64,000 bases of DNA from Cytobacillus oceanisediminis 2691. Its GTDB lineage: Bacteria; Bacillota; Bacilli; Bacillales; Cytobacillaceae. Within the stretch, counting starts at the first letter, position 1. The number at the start of each line of letters is the position of its first letter. The stretch spans positions 1-64,000 of the forward strand of contig NZ_VEEP01000003.1 of assembly GCF_007678455.1 (NCBI RefSeq). Reading direction: 5' to 3'. This document shows, in pieces, positions 8,386 to 18,400 of this stretch. A program made the position numbers and the translations under genes. The notes beneath the pieces are model-generated. The model was not told the origin of the DNA and made no database searches. It saw nothing but the letters and a program-made list of their open reading frames with translations.

Positions 8386-9660
8386 ATGATGAAAGGTTTC
8401 ACAAAGGAAGAGAGCAGCTGGATTCGCTATGACTGGGCCAGCTCAGCTTATTCGATAATCATTTCGACAGCTGTTTTTCCGCTCTTTTACAAGGCTTCTG
8501 CTACCGAAGCTGGTGTGAGCCTGTCGAATTCGACGGCTTATCTTGGGTATACAATTGCCATCGCCACCTTCATTCTCGCCTTGATAGGACCGATTCTCGG
8601 GACGATCGCAGATTACAAAGGGATGAAGAAACGATTCTTCCGGATATTCTTCACTCTGGGAATTGTATTTACAGCTGGATTGGCTTTTGTGCCAAGCGGA
8701 AATTGGCTGATGCTGCTGGTGATTTACACCTTGGCAGTACTGGGATCGACAGGATCAAATGTATTTTATGACGCATTTATCGTAGATGTTACCACCGATG
8801 AACGGATGGATAGGGTGTCAGCGCGCGGGTATGGGATGGGATATATCGGTAGTACGATCCCCTTCATCATCAGTATCGCTATCATTATTTTGGCACAGAC
8901 CAAGGTGTTGCCGATTTCCATGACACTGGCAAGCCAGATTGCTTTCATCATCACTGCGCTTTGGTGGGGACTTTTCTCGATACCCATGTTTAAAAATGTC
9001 CACCAAAAGCATTATATTGAGCGTGAACCACAATTGGTTCTGCAAAGCTTTAGACGCTTAGGGAAAACATTCAAGGAAATTCGCAAATACAGGGCATTAT
9101 TTCTTTTCTTATTAGCATATTTCTTTTACATTGATGGTGTAGGAACCATTATCACGATGTCTACAGCCTATGGAACCGATCTAGGCATCAGTTCTACTAA
9201 CCTATTAATCATTCTTTTCGCAACGCAGGTTGTCGCCTGGCCTTTCGCGATTTTGTTTGGAAAATTGTCCGAACGTTTTACCGGCAAGAAAATGCTTTAT
9301 GTAGGTATCATTGTTTATATCTTTGTCTGTATTTATGCCTACTTCCTGGAAACAACGACTGATTTCTGGATTCTGGCGATGCTGGTTGCGACCTCACAGG
9401 GTGGCATCCAGGCACTGAGCCGGTCCTATTTTGCCAAATTGGTCCCGAAAGCAAATGCAAATGAATTCTTCGGTTTCTATAATATCTTTGGAAAATTCGC
9501 TTCGATCATGGGGCCGCTTATGGTCGGTCTGACAGCACAGCTTACAGGAAATTCGAGCATGGGCGTTTTCAGCCTTGTCATCCTCTTTGTCATTGGGATG
9601 ATCATTCTTGCGTTCGTACCAGAACCGGAAAAACAATCTCATGCACCTGAAATTGCCTAA
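8386..9660 (+). CDS. MFS transporter, UMF1 (Atg22-like) family
   Basis: A 424-aa membrane protein with about twelve hydrophobic segments. The N-terminal WIRYDWASSAYSIIISTAVFP is the UMF1 signature, and the FYDAFIVDVTT and GGIQALSRSYFAKLVP segments also fit. In yeast the related Atg22 exports amino acids from the vacuole; bacterial UMF1 members are presumed small-molecule exporters. GGGGGC lies before tandem ATGs (8386, 8389). A terminator with a GAAA tetraloop follows. Confidence 0.88.
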   Translation: MMKGFTKEESSWIRYDWASSAYSIIISTAVFPLFYKASATEAGVSLSNSTAYLGYTIAIATFILALIGPILGTIADYKGMKKRFFRIFFTLGIVFTAGLAFVPSGNWLMLLVIYTLAVLGSTGSNVFYDAFIVDVTTDERMDRVSARGYGMGYIGSTIPFIISIAIIILAQTKVLPISMTLASQIAFIITALWWGLFSIPMFKNVHQKHYIEREPQLVLQSFRRLGKTFKEIRKYRALFLFLLAYFFYIDGVGTIITMSTAYGTDLGISSTNLLIILFATQVVAWPFAILFGKLSERFTGKKMLYVGIIVYIFVCIYAYFLETTTDFWILAMLVATSQGGIQALSRSYFAKLVPKANANEFFGFYNIFGKFASIMGPLMVGLTAQLTGNSSMGVFSLVILFVIGMIILAFVPEPEKQSHAPEIA

Positions 9661-9666
9661 CGAACT

Positions 9667-9692
9667 GCCTCTGGGAAACCGGAGGCTTTTTT
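9667..9692 (+). terminator. Intrinsic terminator after the UMF1 gene
   Basis: GCCTCTGG and CCGGAGGC pair around a GAAA tetraloop and are followed by six T residues. Confidence 0.85.
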
Positions 9693-9719
9693 GAAAATTT
9701 GGAGGTGTTCAAGTTATCT

Positions 9720-11180
9720 ATGAAAAAGCTGAAGTTAACCTTGACGATATTTGGCGTCCTGCTCCTATTATTCGGGGCCATCACCATGTCCACTGCCCTC
9801 ACCTTGAAATCTCGTCAGCCAGCACCTGATTCATTCTCTGGTTCCCTGAATGAAGACAGCGCGATTGAAACACTGTCAGAGGCTATTCAATTCCAGACCA
9901 TCTCTTATCAGGATCGAAGCAAGATGAATATGCGTGAGTTTGACGCTTTTCTTTCTTTTTTGGATAAGAGCTTCCCCAAAGTCTATCAAAATCTTGAATT
10001 GGAAAAAGTGAATGACTACGCACTTATTTTTATATGGAAGGGTTCTAACCCAGCAAAGTCCCCTGTCGGTTTGACTAGCCATTATGATGTTGTTCCCGTT
10101 CTTAAAGGTACTGAGGAAAACTGGGAGCATCCCCCTTTCAGCGGCACCAAAGCCGACGGTAAGATATGGGGTCGCGGTACACTTGATGACAAAATCGGTG
10201 TCATTGGCATTCTCCAAGCTGCCGAGCATTTGCTGTCGGAAGGATACCAGCCTGAGCGAGACATCTATTTTATGTTTGGATTCGATGAGGAAATTGGCGG
10301 AGATGAAGGTGCCAGCAAGATTGTCAGCATTTTGAATGAAAGAGGAATCAACTTTGACTTTGTTCTGGATGAAGGCGGAGCCATCGTCGAAAACATGGTC
10401 CCGGGTGTAGATAAACCAGTGGGTGTTGTTGGTATCTCCGAGAAAGGCTCAGCAACAGCAGAACTTACAATTGAAGGCAGTGGCGGCCATTCTTCCCAGC
10501 CGAAAAACAGTACTAATATAGGCAGGATTGCAAGAGCTATTTCTAAGCTGGAAGACACTCAATTCCCTGCGGACTTACAGGGTCCTGGCGAGGACTTATT
10601 TGAATTCGTCGCTCCAGAAATGGGCTTTGGAATGAAATACGTATTTGCAAATAAGCTCATTTTTGAGCCTGTGATCGAAAGAATCCTTCTGCAGCAGCCG
10701 GCATCGGCAGCCTTGATCCGCACAACGATTGCGCCAACGATTTTTCAGGCTGGAGAACAATATAATGCCCTTCCTGAAAAAGCTTCAGCCGTAATTAATC
10801 TCCGTCTTATGCCAGGAGATTCACTGGGCGAAGTTAGAGAATATATTGAAAAGACGATAGATGATGACCAGATAAAAGTGACGATTCAAGGTTCTGAAGC
10901 TTCGGGTGTTTCCTCTGTTGACAGCTGGCACTTCAAGGCCATCCAGCAAGGCGCCCGCAACGTTTACCAAGACGCAGTCATTGCACCTTATCTGATGTTT
11001 GCCGGTTCTGATGCAAAACATTATGACAGTATTTCCGAAAACACCTACAGATTCCTTCCCGTCCAATTGACATCTGAAGATTTGAACCGGATGCATGGTA
11101 CGAATGAGCATATCAGTATTGAAAACTATCTGAATGCCATCCGTTTCTATATGGAAATTATTCGTGAGAGCGATCAATAG
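9720..11180 (+). CDS. Membrane-anchored M20 family carboxypeptidase (CPS1/PM20D1-like)
   Basis: About 486 aa. An N-terminal hydrophobic anchor (residues about 5-25) is followed by an M20 domain outside the cell: TSHYDVVPV (metal His/Asp), GRGTLDDKIG, GFDEEIGGDEGA (catalytic acids) and GSGGHSSQP in the lid domain. The long linker and lid resemble carboxypeptidase S and PM20D1, which act on peptides or N-acyl amino acids. The start is uncertain: ATG 9720 lies 14 bases from GGAGG (9701), long for Bacillus, while the upstream in-frame TTG overlaps the site. The 70-aa gene at 11197 follows with a 16-bp gap. Confidence 0.85.
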   Translation: MKKLKLTLTIFGVLLLLFGAITMSTALTLKSRQPAPDSFSGSLNEDSAIETLSEAIQFQTISYQDRSKMNMREFDAFLSFLDKSFPKVYQNLELEKVNDYALIFIWKGSNPAKSPVGLTSHYDVVPVLKGTEENWEHPPFSGTKADGKIWGRGTLDDKIGVIGILQAAEHLLSEGYQPERDIYFMFGFDEEIGGDEGASKIVSILNERGINFDFVLDEGGAIVENMVPGVDKPVGVVGISEKGSATAELTIEGSGGHSSQPKNSTNIGRIARAISKLEDTQFPADLQGPGEDLFEFVAPEMGFGMKYVFANKLIFEPVIERILLQQPASAALIRTTIAPTIFQAGEQYNALPEKASAVINLRLMPGDSLGEVREYIEKTIDDDQIKVTIQGSEASGVSSVDSWHFKAIQQGARNVYQDAVIAPYLMFAGSDAKHYDSISENTYRFLPVQLTSEDLNRMHGTNEHISIENYLNAIRFYMEIIRESDQ

Positions 11181-11196
11181 TAAGGAAGGTGTATCT

Positions 11197-11409
11197 GTGA
11201 AATATTATATCTTTTCGCTTCTTGTATTCTTTCTGCTTTGGCTGATTGCATCAAGCCTTTATTCCGAACCAATCTGGTGGTCCATTTTTTCCTCAGATCG
11301 TTCGACCCATACTCCCTTACTTGAACAAATTTCAATCATTAAGTTTACTTTTGCTGCTTTGGTTTTTGCTGGAATTGGTGCAATTCTATCGAAATGGCGA
11401 TCAAAATAG
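11197..11409 (+). CDS. Small membrane protein (70 aa)
   Basis: Starts at GTG with AAGGAAGGTG just upstream. Two hydrophobic segments (residues about 4-20 and 48-63) flank a loop rich in Ser/Trp and His. It is probably cotranscribed with the membrane-anchored M20 peptidase, 16 bp upstream, and might be its membrane partner. Family not recognised. Downstream, ACTAAAG ... CTTTAGT and a T-run near 11420-11475 could act as a weak terminator. Confidence 0.65.
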   Translation: MKYYIFSLLVFFLLWLIASSLYSEPIWWSIFSSDRSTHTPLLEQISIIKFTFAALVFAGIGAILSKWRSK

Positions 11410-11496
11410 AAATTTTTTCTACTAAAGAATTTGCAAAGCATGTCGAAATAACCAAGTAGAGACTTTAGTTTTTTTGCGCGAAAGGGATCAATTTAA

Positions 11497-13119
11497 ATGA
11501 AAATCAACCTTCGAGCCTATATGGCTCTATTTTTTGGTGTGATCATCATTGCACTTACCATGTTGTTGAGTATTACGATCAGCAAGCATTCAGGTGAAAC
11601 GATTAAAAGAGAGATTGGGAACAGCCTTTCTACTACTGCCTATCTTATGGCTGATAAGCTAGATTCGTTCATGTGGTCACGAATCGGAGAGGTCGAAGTA
11701 CTGAGCAAGATTGATGATATCAAATCCCAGGAGGACATCCAATCGGCCCAGGCATTATTGGACCAATTAAAATCAAGCATTCATGTATTTTCGTGGATTG
11801 GATTGACTGACTCATCCGGGAGAGTGGTTGCAGCGTCAGACAAAATCCTCGTTGGCACTGATATTTCTAATCGGCCTGTTTACCAGGAAGGAAAAAAAGG
11901 AACATTTATCGGCGATGTCCATAATGCTGTCCTCCTTGCTAACCTGCTGCCCAATCCAAATGGAGAACCAATGCAATTCGTCGATATCAGCAAGCCTTTG
12001 ACCGATAAAAATGGGAATTTCAGCGGTGTGTTGGCTGCACATTTAAGCTGGGAATGGTCGAAACAAGTAAAGGCAGCGATTATCAAACCTTTAAAGGATG
12101 AATTAAGCGAAGCGGAAGTTTTTGTTGTGAGCGGTTTGGACGGCACGGTACTGTTAGGGCCAGAAGGAATGACAGGAACCCTGCTAGATGTAGAAAGTGT
12201 TCAAAAAGCGACCAAGGGTGAGAACAACTGGCTAGTAGAAGAATGGCCTGATGGTAAAGAGTATCTGACGGGGTTTGCAGTCGGAGACGGCCATTATGAT
12301 TATGCAGGTCTTGGCTGGAAAGTCATTGTCCGTATCCCCACAGATCATGCATTTTCCCCTGTTGAACACTTGAAATCATACATTATCAAACTTGGTACCA
12401 TAACGGCTGTTATCTTTGCGTTCATAGGCTGGCTTCTTGCCGGTTTCATTTCGAATCCTTTAAGAAAAATTTCAAGAGCTGCCCATGGGCTTAGAACAGG
12501 GAATGAAGCGGTAATCCCTTATATAAAAGGAATCAAAGACCTTGAACTCCTATCCGGTTCCCTCAGAGATCTCGTTGACTCATTAATCCGGACAGAGTCC
12601 AATTTAGGAAAGATGGAAACCCTTGCCCACCAGGATCTCTTAACAGGTTTAGGCAATCGTGTCGCATTAGACCAGTTTATGAATAAAGTTAAAATGGCAG
12701 ATCAGTCACTGTCGTTTTTATATCTGGATCTGGACGGTTTTAAATTAATCAATGATACTCACGGACATCATACCGGTGATTTGCTCCTTAAAGAAGTAGC
12801 AAGCAGACTGAAAGATAGCACGCGTAAAGACGATCAGATATTCAGGCTCGGCGGCGATGAGTTCCTTGTCGTGCTTGAAACACCGTCAGAATCAGTGGAA
12901 TTTTCACTTGCTAATATTGCAACCAAACTAATCAATAGCATAAACGCCCCCTATCATCTTGAGAATGCTGAGCTTATGGTTGGATGCAGCATCGGTGGAG
13001 CAGTTTGGCCAGAGCATGATATTGATCCGTTTACTGTCATCAGTTATGCGGATGAAGCACTCTATGCTTCCAAAAAGGCAGGCAAAAATAAGTTCACCTT
13101 CCATCAGAATACAGAATAA
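11497..13119 (+). CDS. Diguanylate cyclase with Cache sensor, HAMP and GGDEF domains
   Basis: 540 aa. Order: transmembrane helix 1 (residues about 9-29), extracellular double-Cache-like sensor (about 35-295) with the ligand-pocket-like segment SWIGLTDSSGRVVAASD, transmembrane helix 2 (about 303-323), HAMP (about 324-375), GGDEF domain (about 380-535). The active-site motif GGDEF at 452-456 is intact, and RKDD at 443-446 lies five residues before it, the correct place for the inhibitory I-site (RxxD). So it should make cyclic di-GMP under product inhibition in response to an extracellular small molecule. A good terminator follows. Confidence 0.93.
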   Translation: MKINLRAYMALFFGVIIIALTMLLSITISKHSGETIKREIGNSLSTTAYLMADKLDSFMWSRIGEVEVLSKIDDIKSQEDIQSAQALLDQLKSSIHVFSWIGLTDSSGRVVAASDKILVGTDISNRPVYQEGKKGTFIGDVHNAVLLANLLPNPNGEPMQFVDISKPLTDKNGNFSGVLAAHLSWEWSKQVKAAIIKPLKDELSEAEVFVVSGLDGTVLLGPEGMTGTLLDVESVQKATKGENNWLVEEWPDGKEYLTGFAVGDGHYDYAGLGWKVIVRIPTDHAFSPVEHLKSYIIKLGTITAVIFAFIGWLLAGFISNPLRKISRAAHGLRTGNEAVIPYIKGIKDLELLSGSLRDLVDSLIRTESNLGKMETLAHQDLLTGLGNRVALDQFMNKVKMADQSLSFLYLDLDGFKLINDTHGHHTGDLLLKEVASRLKDSTRKDDQIFRLGGDEFLVVLETPSESVEFSLANIATKLINSINAPYHLENAELMVGCSIGGAVWPEHDIDPFTVISYADEALYASKKAGKNKFTFHQNTE

Positions 13120-13122
13120 ACC

Positions 13123-13158
13123 AAATGCCAGGAGCGTAACCTCCTGGCATTTCTTTTG
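13123..13158 (+). terminator. Intrinsic terminator after the diguanylate cyclase
   Basis: AAATGCCAGGAG and CTCCTGGCATTT form a perfect 12-bp stem with a CGTAAC loop, followed by TCTTTTG. Confidence 0.9.
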
Positions 13159-13272
13159 ATGAAAATACCACCACATTCTTTTAAAAATGGAATGATGATG
13201 ACTGAACGATTCATTTTTCATAGCATATCCATTATGTTTGTTTACCAGTTAGAGAAAATGTTGAAAAAAAGA

Positions 13273-13713
13273 TCAAAATTTTTGTCCATGCTTAGCTAAA
13301 TAATCCTCCAACCATTTGTAGTCGATAGGTTCATTAATGATATCATATTGATCCATTCCGATAAGGGCTACATCCCTTTCAATTAAATTAGGAACGGTAA
13401 TTCGCTGGTCACTATATTCCAATTGAAACGTAAACTGTTCTTCCGGATATTTAGATAGAAAGTTTCTCGATCCCGTTTTTTTTACCGTGTACAGACTAAA
13501 AAATTCAGTAAGTACTTTAATCGACGTTTCATTTACAATTTTTCTGTTGAAGGCTTTATCTTCTTCAAATGGCCTGATATTAAAATAGACTGCAGTCACT
13601 TTATTGGCATCAAGGATTTCGGCCAGATTCTTTTCCCTATAATCATACCATCTGTTAATGCCATAAATAAGTAAAACCACAATAATTACAATTAAAGTCC
13701 TTTTAAACCTCAC
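13273..13713 (-). CDS. Hypothetical protein with N-terminal membrane anchor (146 aa)
   Basis: One N-terminal hydrophobic segment (residues 6-22) follows basic residues, then a soluble domain of mixed charge. The GTG start overlaps the stop of the upstream gene (GTGA), so translation is coupled to the four-helix protein at 13710. Family not recognised. It is the last gene of the unknown membrane cluster running from 15298 down to 13273. Confidence 0.7.
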   Translation of the reverse strand: MRFKRTLIVIIVVLLIYGINRWYDYREKNLAEILDANKVTAVYFNIRPFEEDKAFNRKIVNETSIKVLTEFFSLYTVKKTGSRNFLSKYPEEQFTFQLEYSDQRITVPNLIERDVALIGMDQYDIINEPIDYKWLEDYLAKHGQKF

Positions 13714-14147
13714 CCTCTTACCCCTTTCCCATAAATGAGCAGCTTTCCGAGCGCTACACCATACAAACCATGCCCAACCATCCAGAAAAAGAAGGAATAT
13801 GCACTGGAGATCTCAGGTGTCCGGTCAGAAAGCATGGTTGTGGGGTATAGGAAAAGTCCTATTAGTAAGGAAACCTTAACAACAAATCTAACTTTCTGTT
13901 TAATTGGGAAGTCCTTTTTTATTAAATAGATATGTAAAAGGACACCAAGTACCATCGAAACTATCAAATGTAGTAAAAACTCAATTATTTCAGAGACTTT
14001 AATGTCTTTTAAAAAAGGGATATAATCAACATTCAGAAGCAATATGTATACCTTTAGTCCAGTAACCGACTCTACTAAGTTCAAAAAAAGACCAAGGAGA
14101 TTTCCTGCCAATAGACCAGTAAAACTTCCTTTTGCGATAGCAGTCAA
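13710..14147 (-). CDS. Four-helix hypothetical membrane protein (145 aa)
   Basis: About four transmembrane segments (residues 7-25, 55-75, 85-105, 115-135). The gene starts at TTG with AAAGGAG about ten bases upstream. The N-terminal KGSFTGLLAGNLLGLFL resembles small membrane proteins with a conserved glycine helix. It overlaps the next gene by four bases. Function unknown; with its neighbours it forms a membrane-protein cluster. Confidence 0.7.
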   Translation of the reverse strand: MTAIAKGSFTGLLAGNLLGLFLNLVESVTGLKVYILLLNVDYIPFLKDIKVSEIIEFLLHLIVSMVLGVLLHIYLIKKDFPIKQKVRFVVKVSLLIGLFLYPTTMLSDRTPEISSAYSFFFWMVGHGLYGVALGKLLIYGKGVRG

Positions 14148-14184
14148 ATGTTTAATCTCCTTTCATTTAATAAGAAAATAATCT

Positions 14185-14844
14185 CTATAGCTTCCTTACT
14201 TTCTTGCCATCCACAATCATCAAATTGATTCCTGAGCCTTGGCCACTTAATCCGCCTCTTCCTAATTTAGCTAAATCAATTTGAGTCTCGATTGTTATCA
14301 CTTTGCTCTCTTTTCCATGGAGGGTAACCTTGTATGGGCCTCCTTCATTTAAAAGAGATAGCATCGGATAGTCATCTTCGAACAAATACTTTTCATAAAA
14401 TTTGATGTTGAATTGTACTGTTTCTTTGCTGTGGTTCTCAAATGGGAGAACACAAATTGCGTATAATGTTGTTTCGTCTTTCATCTCGAACGTGAAATTG
14501 CTCTCCCCTCTTTCGTACTCGATGGCATAAATTCCAGTAGCAAAGGTGTTCTGGTATGCCTTCACCATTTCCATCGGCAGGAACACAACAAGAAATATCG
14601 CGATCAAAACCATTCGCACATGATATTGATCAAGCGATTTAACGAGATAAAATAAGCTGATTATAAATAAAATGAGGCCTGTGACCCCAATATAGTTCAC
14701 TCCGTCCATAGTGGTGATTGGAAAATTAAATGCTGATGAAAATTCCTGACCAACAGGATATTCGTGAGGGAATGGAAAATTAAGAGCAATCGAAATAAAG
14801 AAAAAGATGATGGCCATGGCTAAATATTTATTATTCTTAATCAT
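14185..14844 (-). CDS. Hypothetical membrane protein with soluble C-terminal domain (219 aa)
   Basis: Three hydrophobic segments lie in the first half (residues about 8-25, 50-68, 78-95), then a domain of about 110 residues rich in beta strands and probably extracellular (ESNFTFEMKDETTLYAICVL). AAGGA precedes the ATG. The 37-bp gap to the next gene suggests cotranscription. Family not recognised. Confidence 0.7.
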   Translation of the reverse strand: MIKNNKYLAMAIIFFFISIALNFPFPHEYPVGQEFSSAFNFPITTMDGVNYIGVTGLILFIISLFYLVKSLDQYHVRMVLIAIFLVVFLPMEMVKAYQNTFATGIYAIEYERGESNFTFEMKDETTLYAICVLPFENHSKETVQFNIKFYEKYLFEDDYPMLSLLNEGGPYKVTLHGKESKVITIETQIDLAKLGRGGLSGQGSGINLMIVDGKKVRKL

Positions 14845-14897
14845 TTAAGTCCTTCCTCTCCACACAATTATATGATGCCGCCTTCATGCTAAATAAT

Positions 14898-15101
14898 TTA
14901 TTGGGTCAGCCTAGTCAATACTTCAAACTGGATAACGAGGAGAACGATTCCAATAAGAACAAGTCCTTCCGCTATGGAAAGAATGGCCTCTTTTGGATGG
15001 TCTGAAGCTTTCCATTCAAAATAAGCGCGCAGAAAGTTTTGCCCAGTGATCAGTAATGTCAGGACCAGAAGGAAAAGATTTACCGAAACATCTCGATACA
15101 T
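14898..15101 (-). CDS. Small two-helix membrane protein (67 aa)
   Basis: Two hydrophobic segments (residues 8-25 and 42-60) are joined by a short charged loop with WKASDHPKEA. No clear ribosome binding site precedes the ATG, so the start is uncertain, but the composition is plainly that of a membrane protein and it lies in line with the cluster. Function unknown. Confidence 0.5.
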   Translation of the reverse strand: MYRDVSVNLFLLVLTLLITGQNFLRAYFEWKASDHPKEAILSIAEGLVLIGIVLLVIQFEVLTRLTQ

Positions 15102-15178
15102 TAATTTAAAAAATAAAATCAGATAAGTGATTACAGTCGTAATTCGCAGAATTCATTCAGCATTTCGATGCGTTTTAT

Positions 15179-15298
15179 TTATATGATTATAGGAAAATAC
15201 CTTCCTTTTAATCTTTGGATATTGAAGGCTTTTCTTAATAAGAACTTCATTAACCAGACTATTGTTATAATGAGAACAACAAAGAGAATATACTTCAT
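15179..15298 (-). CDS. Very small membrane protein (39 aa)
   Basis: The ATG at 15298 is preceded by an excellent ribosome binding site (GGAGGGG, 15303-15309). The product has one hydrophobic helix (KYILFVVLIITIVWLMKFLL) and a basic tail (RKAFNIQRLKGRYF), ending at TAA 15179. A longer frame over the same bases (15153-15338) has neither a ribosome binding site nor membrane character and is a shadow. It may be the first gene of the membrane cluster or a regulator of one of its members. Confidence 0.6.
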   Translation of the reverse strand: MKYILFVVLIITIVWLMKFLLRKAFNIQRLKGRYFPIII

Positions 15299-15431
15299 AA
15301 TACCCCTCCTTATTTAGTATATTACCATCTCCTTCCATTGAATGATATAGGGGTCTTACCGTTTCTTACCTCTTTAATATGACTCTTTTGAGTTAAGATG
15401 AACTCTTCTTAATTCCTGTTGTTTTCCCCTC

Positions 15432-15470
15432 AAAAAAAGAGCCTTACCGCAATTAAGCGAAAGGCCCTTC
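15432..15470 (-). terminator. Intrinsic terminator of bpr
   Basis: On the minus strand a GC-rich imperfect stem (GGGCC...GCG / CGC...GGCTC) ends in seven T residues, 17 bases after the bpr stop codon. Confidence 0.7.
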
Positions 15471-15486
15471 CTTGTTAAAACAATTA

Positions 15487-18400
15487 CTATTTATTACTCT
15501 TTTTCTTCACATTGATGAACAATTTTCCCTCTGCGGTTTTTCTTGTTTCATTGCCATAGGCGTCAACGGCTTTGACTTCGATGATGGCGCCATCTGCCAC
15601 AACATCTTTAGTCGCTGTATAGTAGCCTGCGTAATTTCCTGGAGATACTTCACGCATTGGAAGCTCTGTTGCATTCATTGTCAGTGAATTGCTCGTTAAT
15701 GGCATATGAATGACAAACGTCGCATCCAGGTCTTCTTCACTAGTGAATTCGACCTTTACGCTTTCTCCTTTTTTCAAGGTCTGATCTTCTTCCGGTTTAA
15801 CATTTGAAATCACAGGTGCAGTGTATTTCACATCTACTTTTATAGATTTTTCAGTTGCGTTTCCTGCCTTATCCACTGCAACCACTTTGATTTCGTTTTT
15901 CCCTTCATCCAGCATTACCCTGGCTGAATAGGTTCCGTTCTCCACCTTCGCTGCAGTTCCGTTAACTGTAACAGTGTCCAGATTGGCATCAGTAATTGCG
16001 CCGGTAACCGTAACGGTTTCTTTGTTGATTTTGCTTCCATCTGCAGGGGAGGCAATCGACAATTCAGGTGCATTAGGGTCAAAAACCACTGTTGCTGGCT
16101 CTGATGCATCAGTAATTCCCTGCTCTGTCGATGCTTTGGCTGTCAATACATTCGTGCCTTCATTTAGATCTATATCAACTGCATACTTACCATTATCGCT
16201 TGCAGCTGTGGTTGCAATCTCTTCGCCATCATTATAGATATGGACAGTCGTTGTTGGCGCTGCCGATCCTTCTACTTTTACAGAACTTTCCTTTGTAAAA
16301 GATCCATCTACAGGTGAAGAGATACTTGGTGTCGTAACCTCATAATCGACTACCGCACGGATCATATAGTTTCCTTCATCCTCTGGAGAAGGTGACCAGC
16401 CACCACCTACTAACTGCCAGCTTCTTAATGCATTCTTTCCGTTTTCATCGGTAGCCAGGCCAGGTGAAGCTGTGTTGATGCCAGCCTGGATATATACCAG
16501 GTAGAAATCTCCTTCTACTACGATTCCATGGCTGCTCAAATCAACATGTGTCCACTCGCCGTTTCTCAATGCAGTGGCATCAATTGGTCCTGCCAGCTTC
16601 TTGCCTGGAGATCCATCAGTTCCTGTGGCATCGTATACTTCCACTTTGAAGGCTGTGCCGCCCGGAACCGGCCACTCAGTATCCCAGAAACGGAATAGAC
16701 CGCCTGTAACCAGCGCTTTGTTGTTGCCCTCAGCCAACGACATCTTCACGGCCCAGCCATTGCCCGCGTCATAGAATGCCCGAGCATTTTCCGCACTGCC
16801 GTCATCATAACCGATTTCACCCGGGTAACCGATGAATGGTTTAATTTCAAAGTTTTGCTCAACATCCCCATCAAGGGTGACAGTCGCTTCCTGACTGTAA
16901 AAATGAGGAGCAATTACTTTTAGCGTGTATTCACCTTCATATGCAGTCAGCGAATATTGTCCATTCTCGTCTGTTTCAACAGGTGCTATCTTCGCATCCT
17001 CCAATAGGTAAACGGTCGCACCCGCTACAGGCTCACCAGTTGCCTTATTCGTGATGGAACCGGTTATTGTTCCTTTTGGCAACTCTTCTAAATTGAAGTT
17101 GGCTGTTGTCTCTCCATCCTGTGCAATGTTTACAGTTTGAGTCTGTGGACGGAAACCATAAGCTTCTGCTACCACCGTGAATGTACCGGCAGCATGTGTC
17201 AGTTCGAAACTTCCATTAGCAGGATTTGTTTTTACGGAACGCCCTGATTCAATAACCGTCACTTGAGCCTGCATAGGCAATGCCATTGGATTTGCTGAAT
17301 TTTCAGCTTTTTGATGCTTAGGCAGTGACATTTGGATCTTGTTTGGATCAACCTTTTCTTTCAGGCTATCCTTCTCGTCGTCCTTGTTTCCTGTCGTGTC
17401 AGCCTTAGCTGGCGCGGCAAGCGGAGTATTTGTTAAAGAAACATCATCCAAATACCATCCATCCCTGACTACGCTGCCATCGGTTGTGACGTTAAAGGCG
17501 ATATAAATTCTTTGGCCAGCATATTCACTCAAGTCTACTTCACCATCAATCCAGCCATTCGATAGATTGTTTACACGCAGTTTTTGCACCCAGTTAACAG
17601 CATCAGTGGAGACAAACACATGGCCGTAGTCATAATTTCTCTCCAGGTTATACCATTGCTTGAATTGCAGGTAACTGCTGCCTTCCGGCAAATCGATCGG
17701 CGGCATTTGCAATGACATGTTCGCTCGGTTTTGGTAGGTTCCGCCAAGAGCCGTTCCATAGACTTTCTCTCCTGAAAATGCTGAACCAGGACCACTGGTC
17801 GGAGTGCCCCACTCCCAGCTGTTTGCGGCTCCATAAGAGGTCCAGCCAGAAGCATCATTTTCAAAGTTTTGTTCATAGCCTACAGTGATTCCTGGCAGCA
17901 CGGTCACGGTAAATTCACTTACCGTTTCATTACCGCCAAAGTCCACTGCCTTCCATTTGTATGAAAATTCGTTCCCGGATATCGCTTCACCTGGAATAGC
18001 AGCCTGATACGTACCATTTTTATAGTCACCGCCAGTTCGTGCAGCGGGAATAGATGACCAGGTTCCATCCTCCAATTGATATTCAACTTCAACATTTGTT
18101 ACACTGATGTTGTCGGCAGCTGAAGCCTCTAAAGTCAGTGGCATTCCTGCGAAAACCGTGGCAGGTTGGGAATGCTCCAACACCGGTGCTTCACTGTCGT
18201 CTCCATCCTTTGTAACCTGTCCTTTAAATTTCCCCAAACCAGAAACAACCGAGGAAACCGCATCAAAAACATTCAACAATCCAGAACCATAGCCATTATT
18301 CGGTGATTCTGGATAAGCATTGTCTGTTAAAGGCAGCGCTGTCGTCATAATAATCTCTTCCAGATCATCAACAGTCAAACTTGAATTTGCCTGCAGCAAT

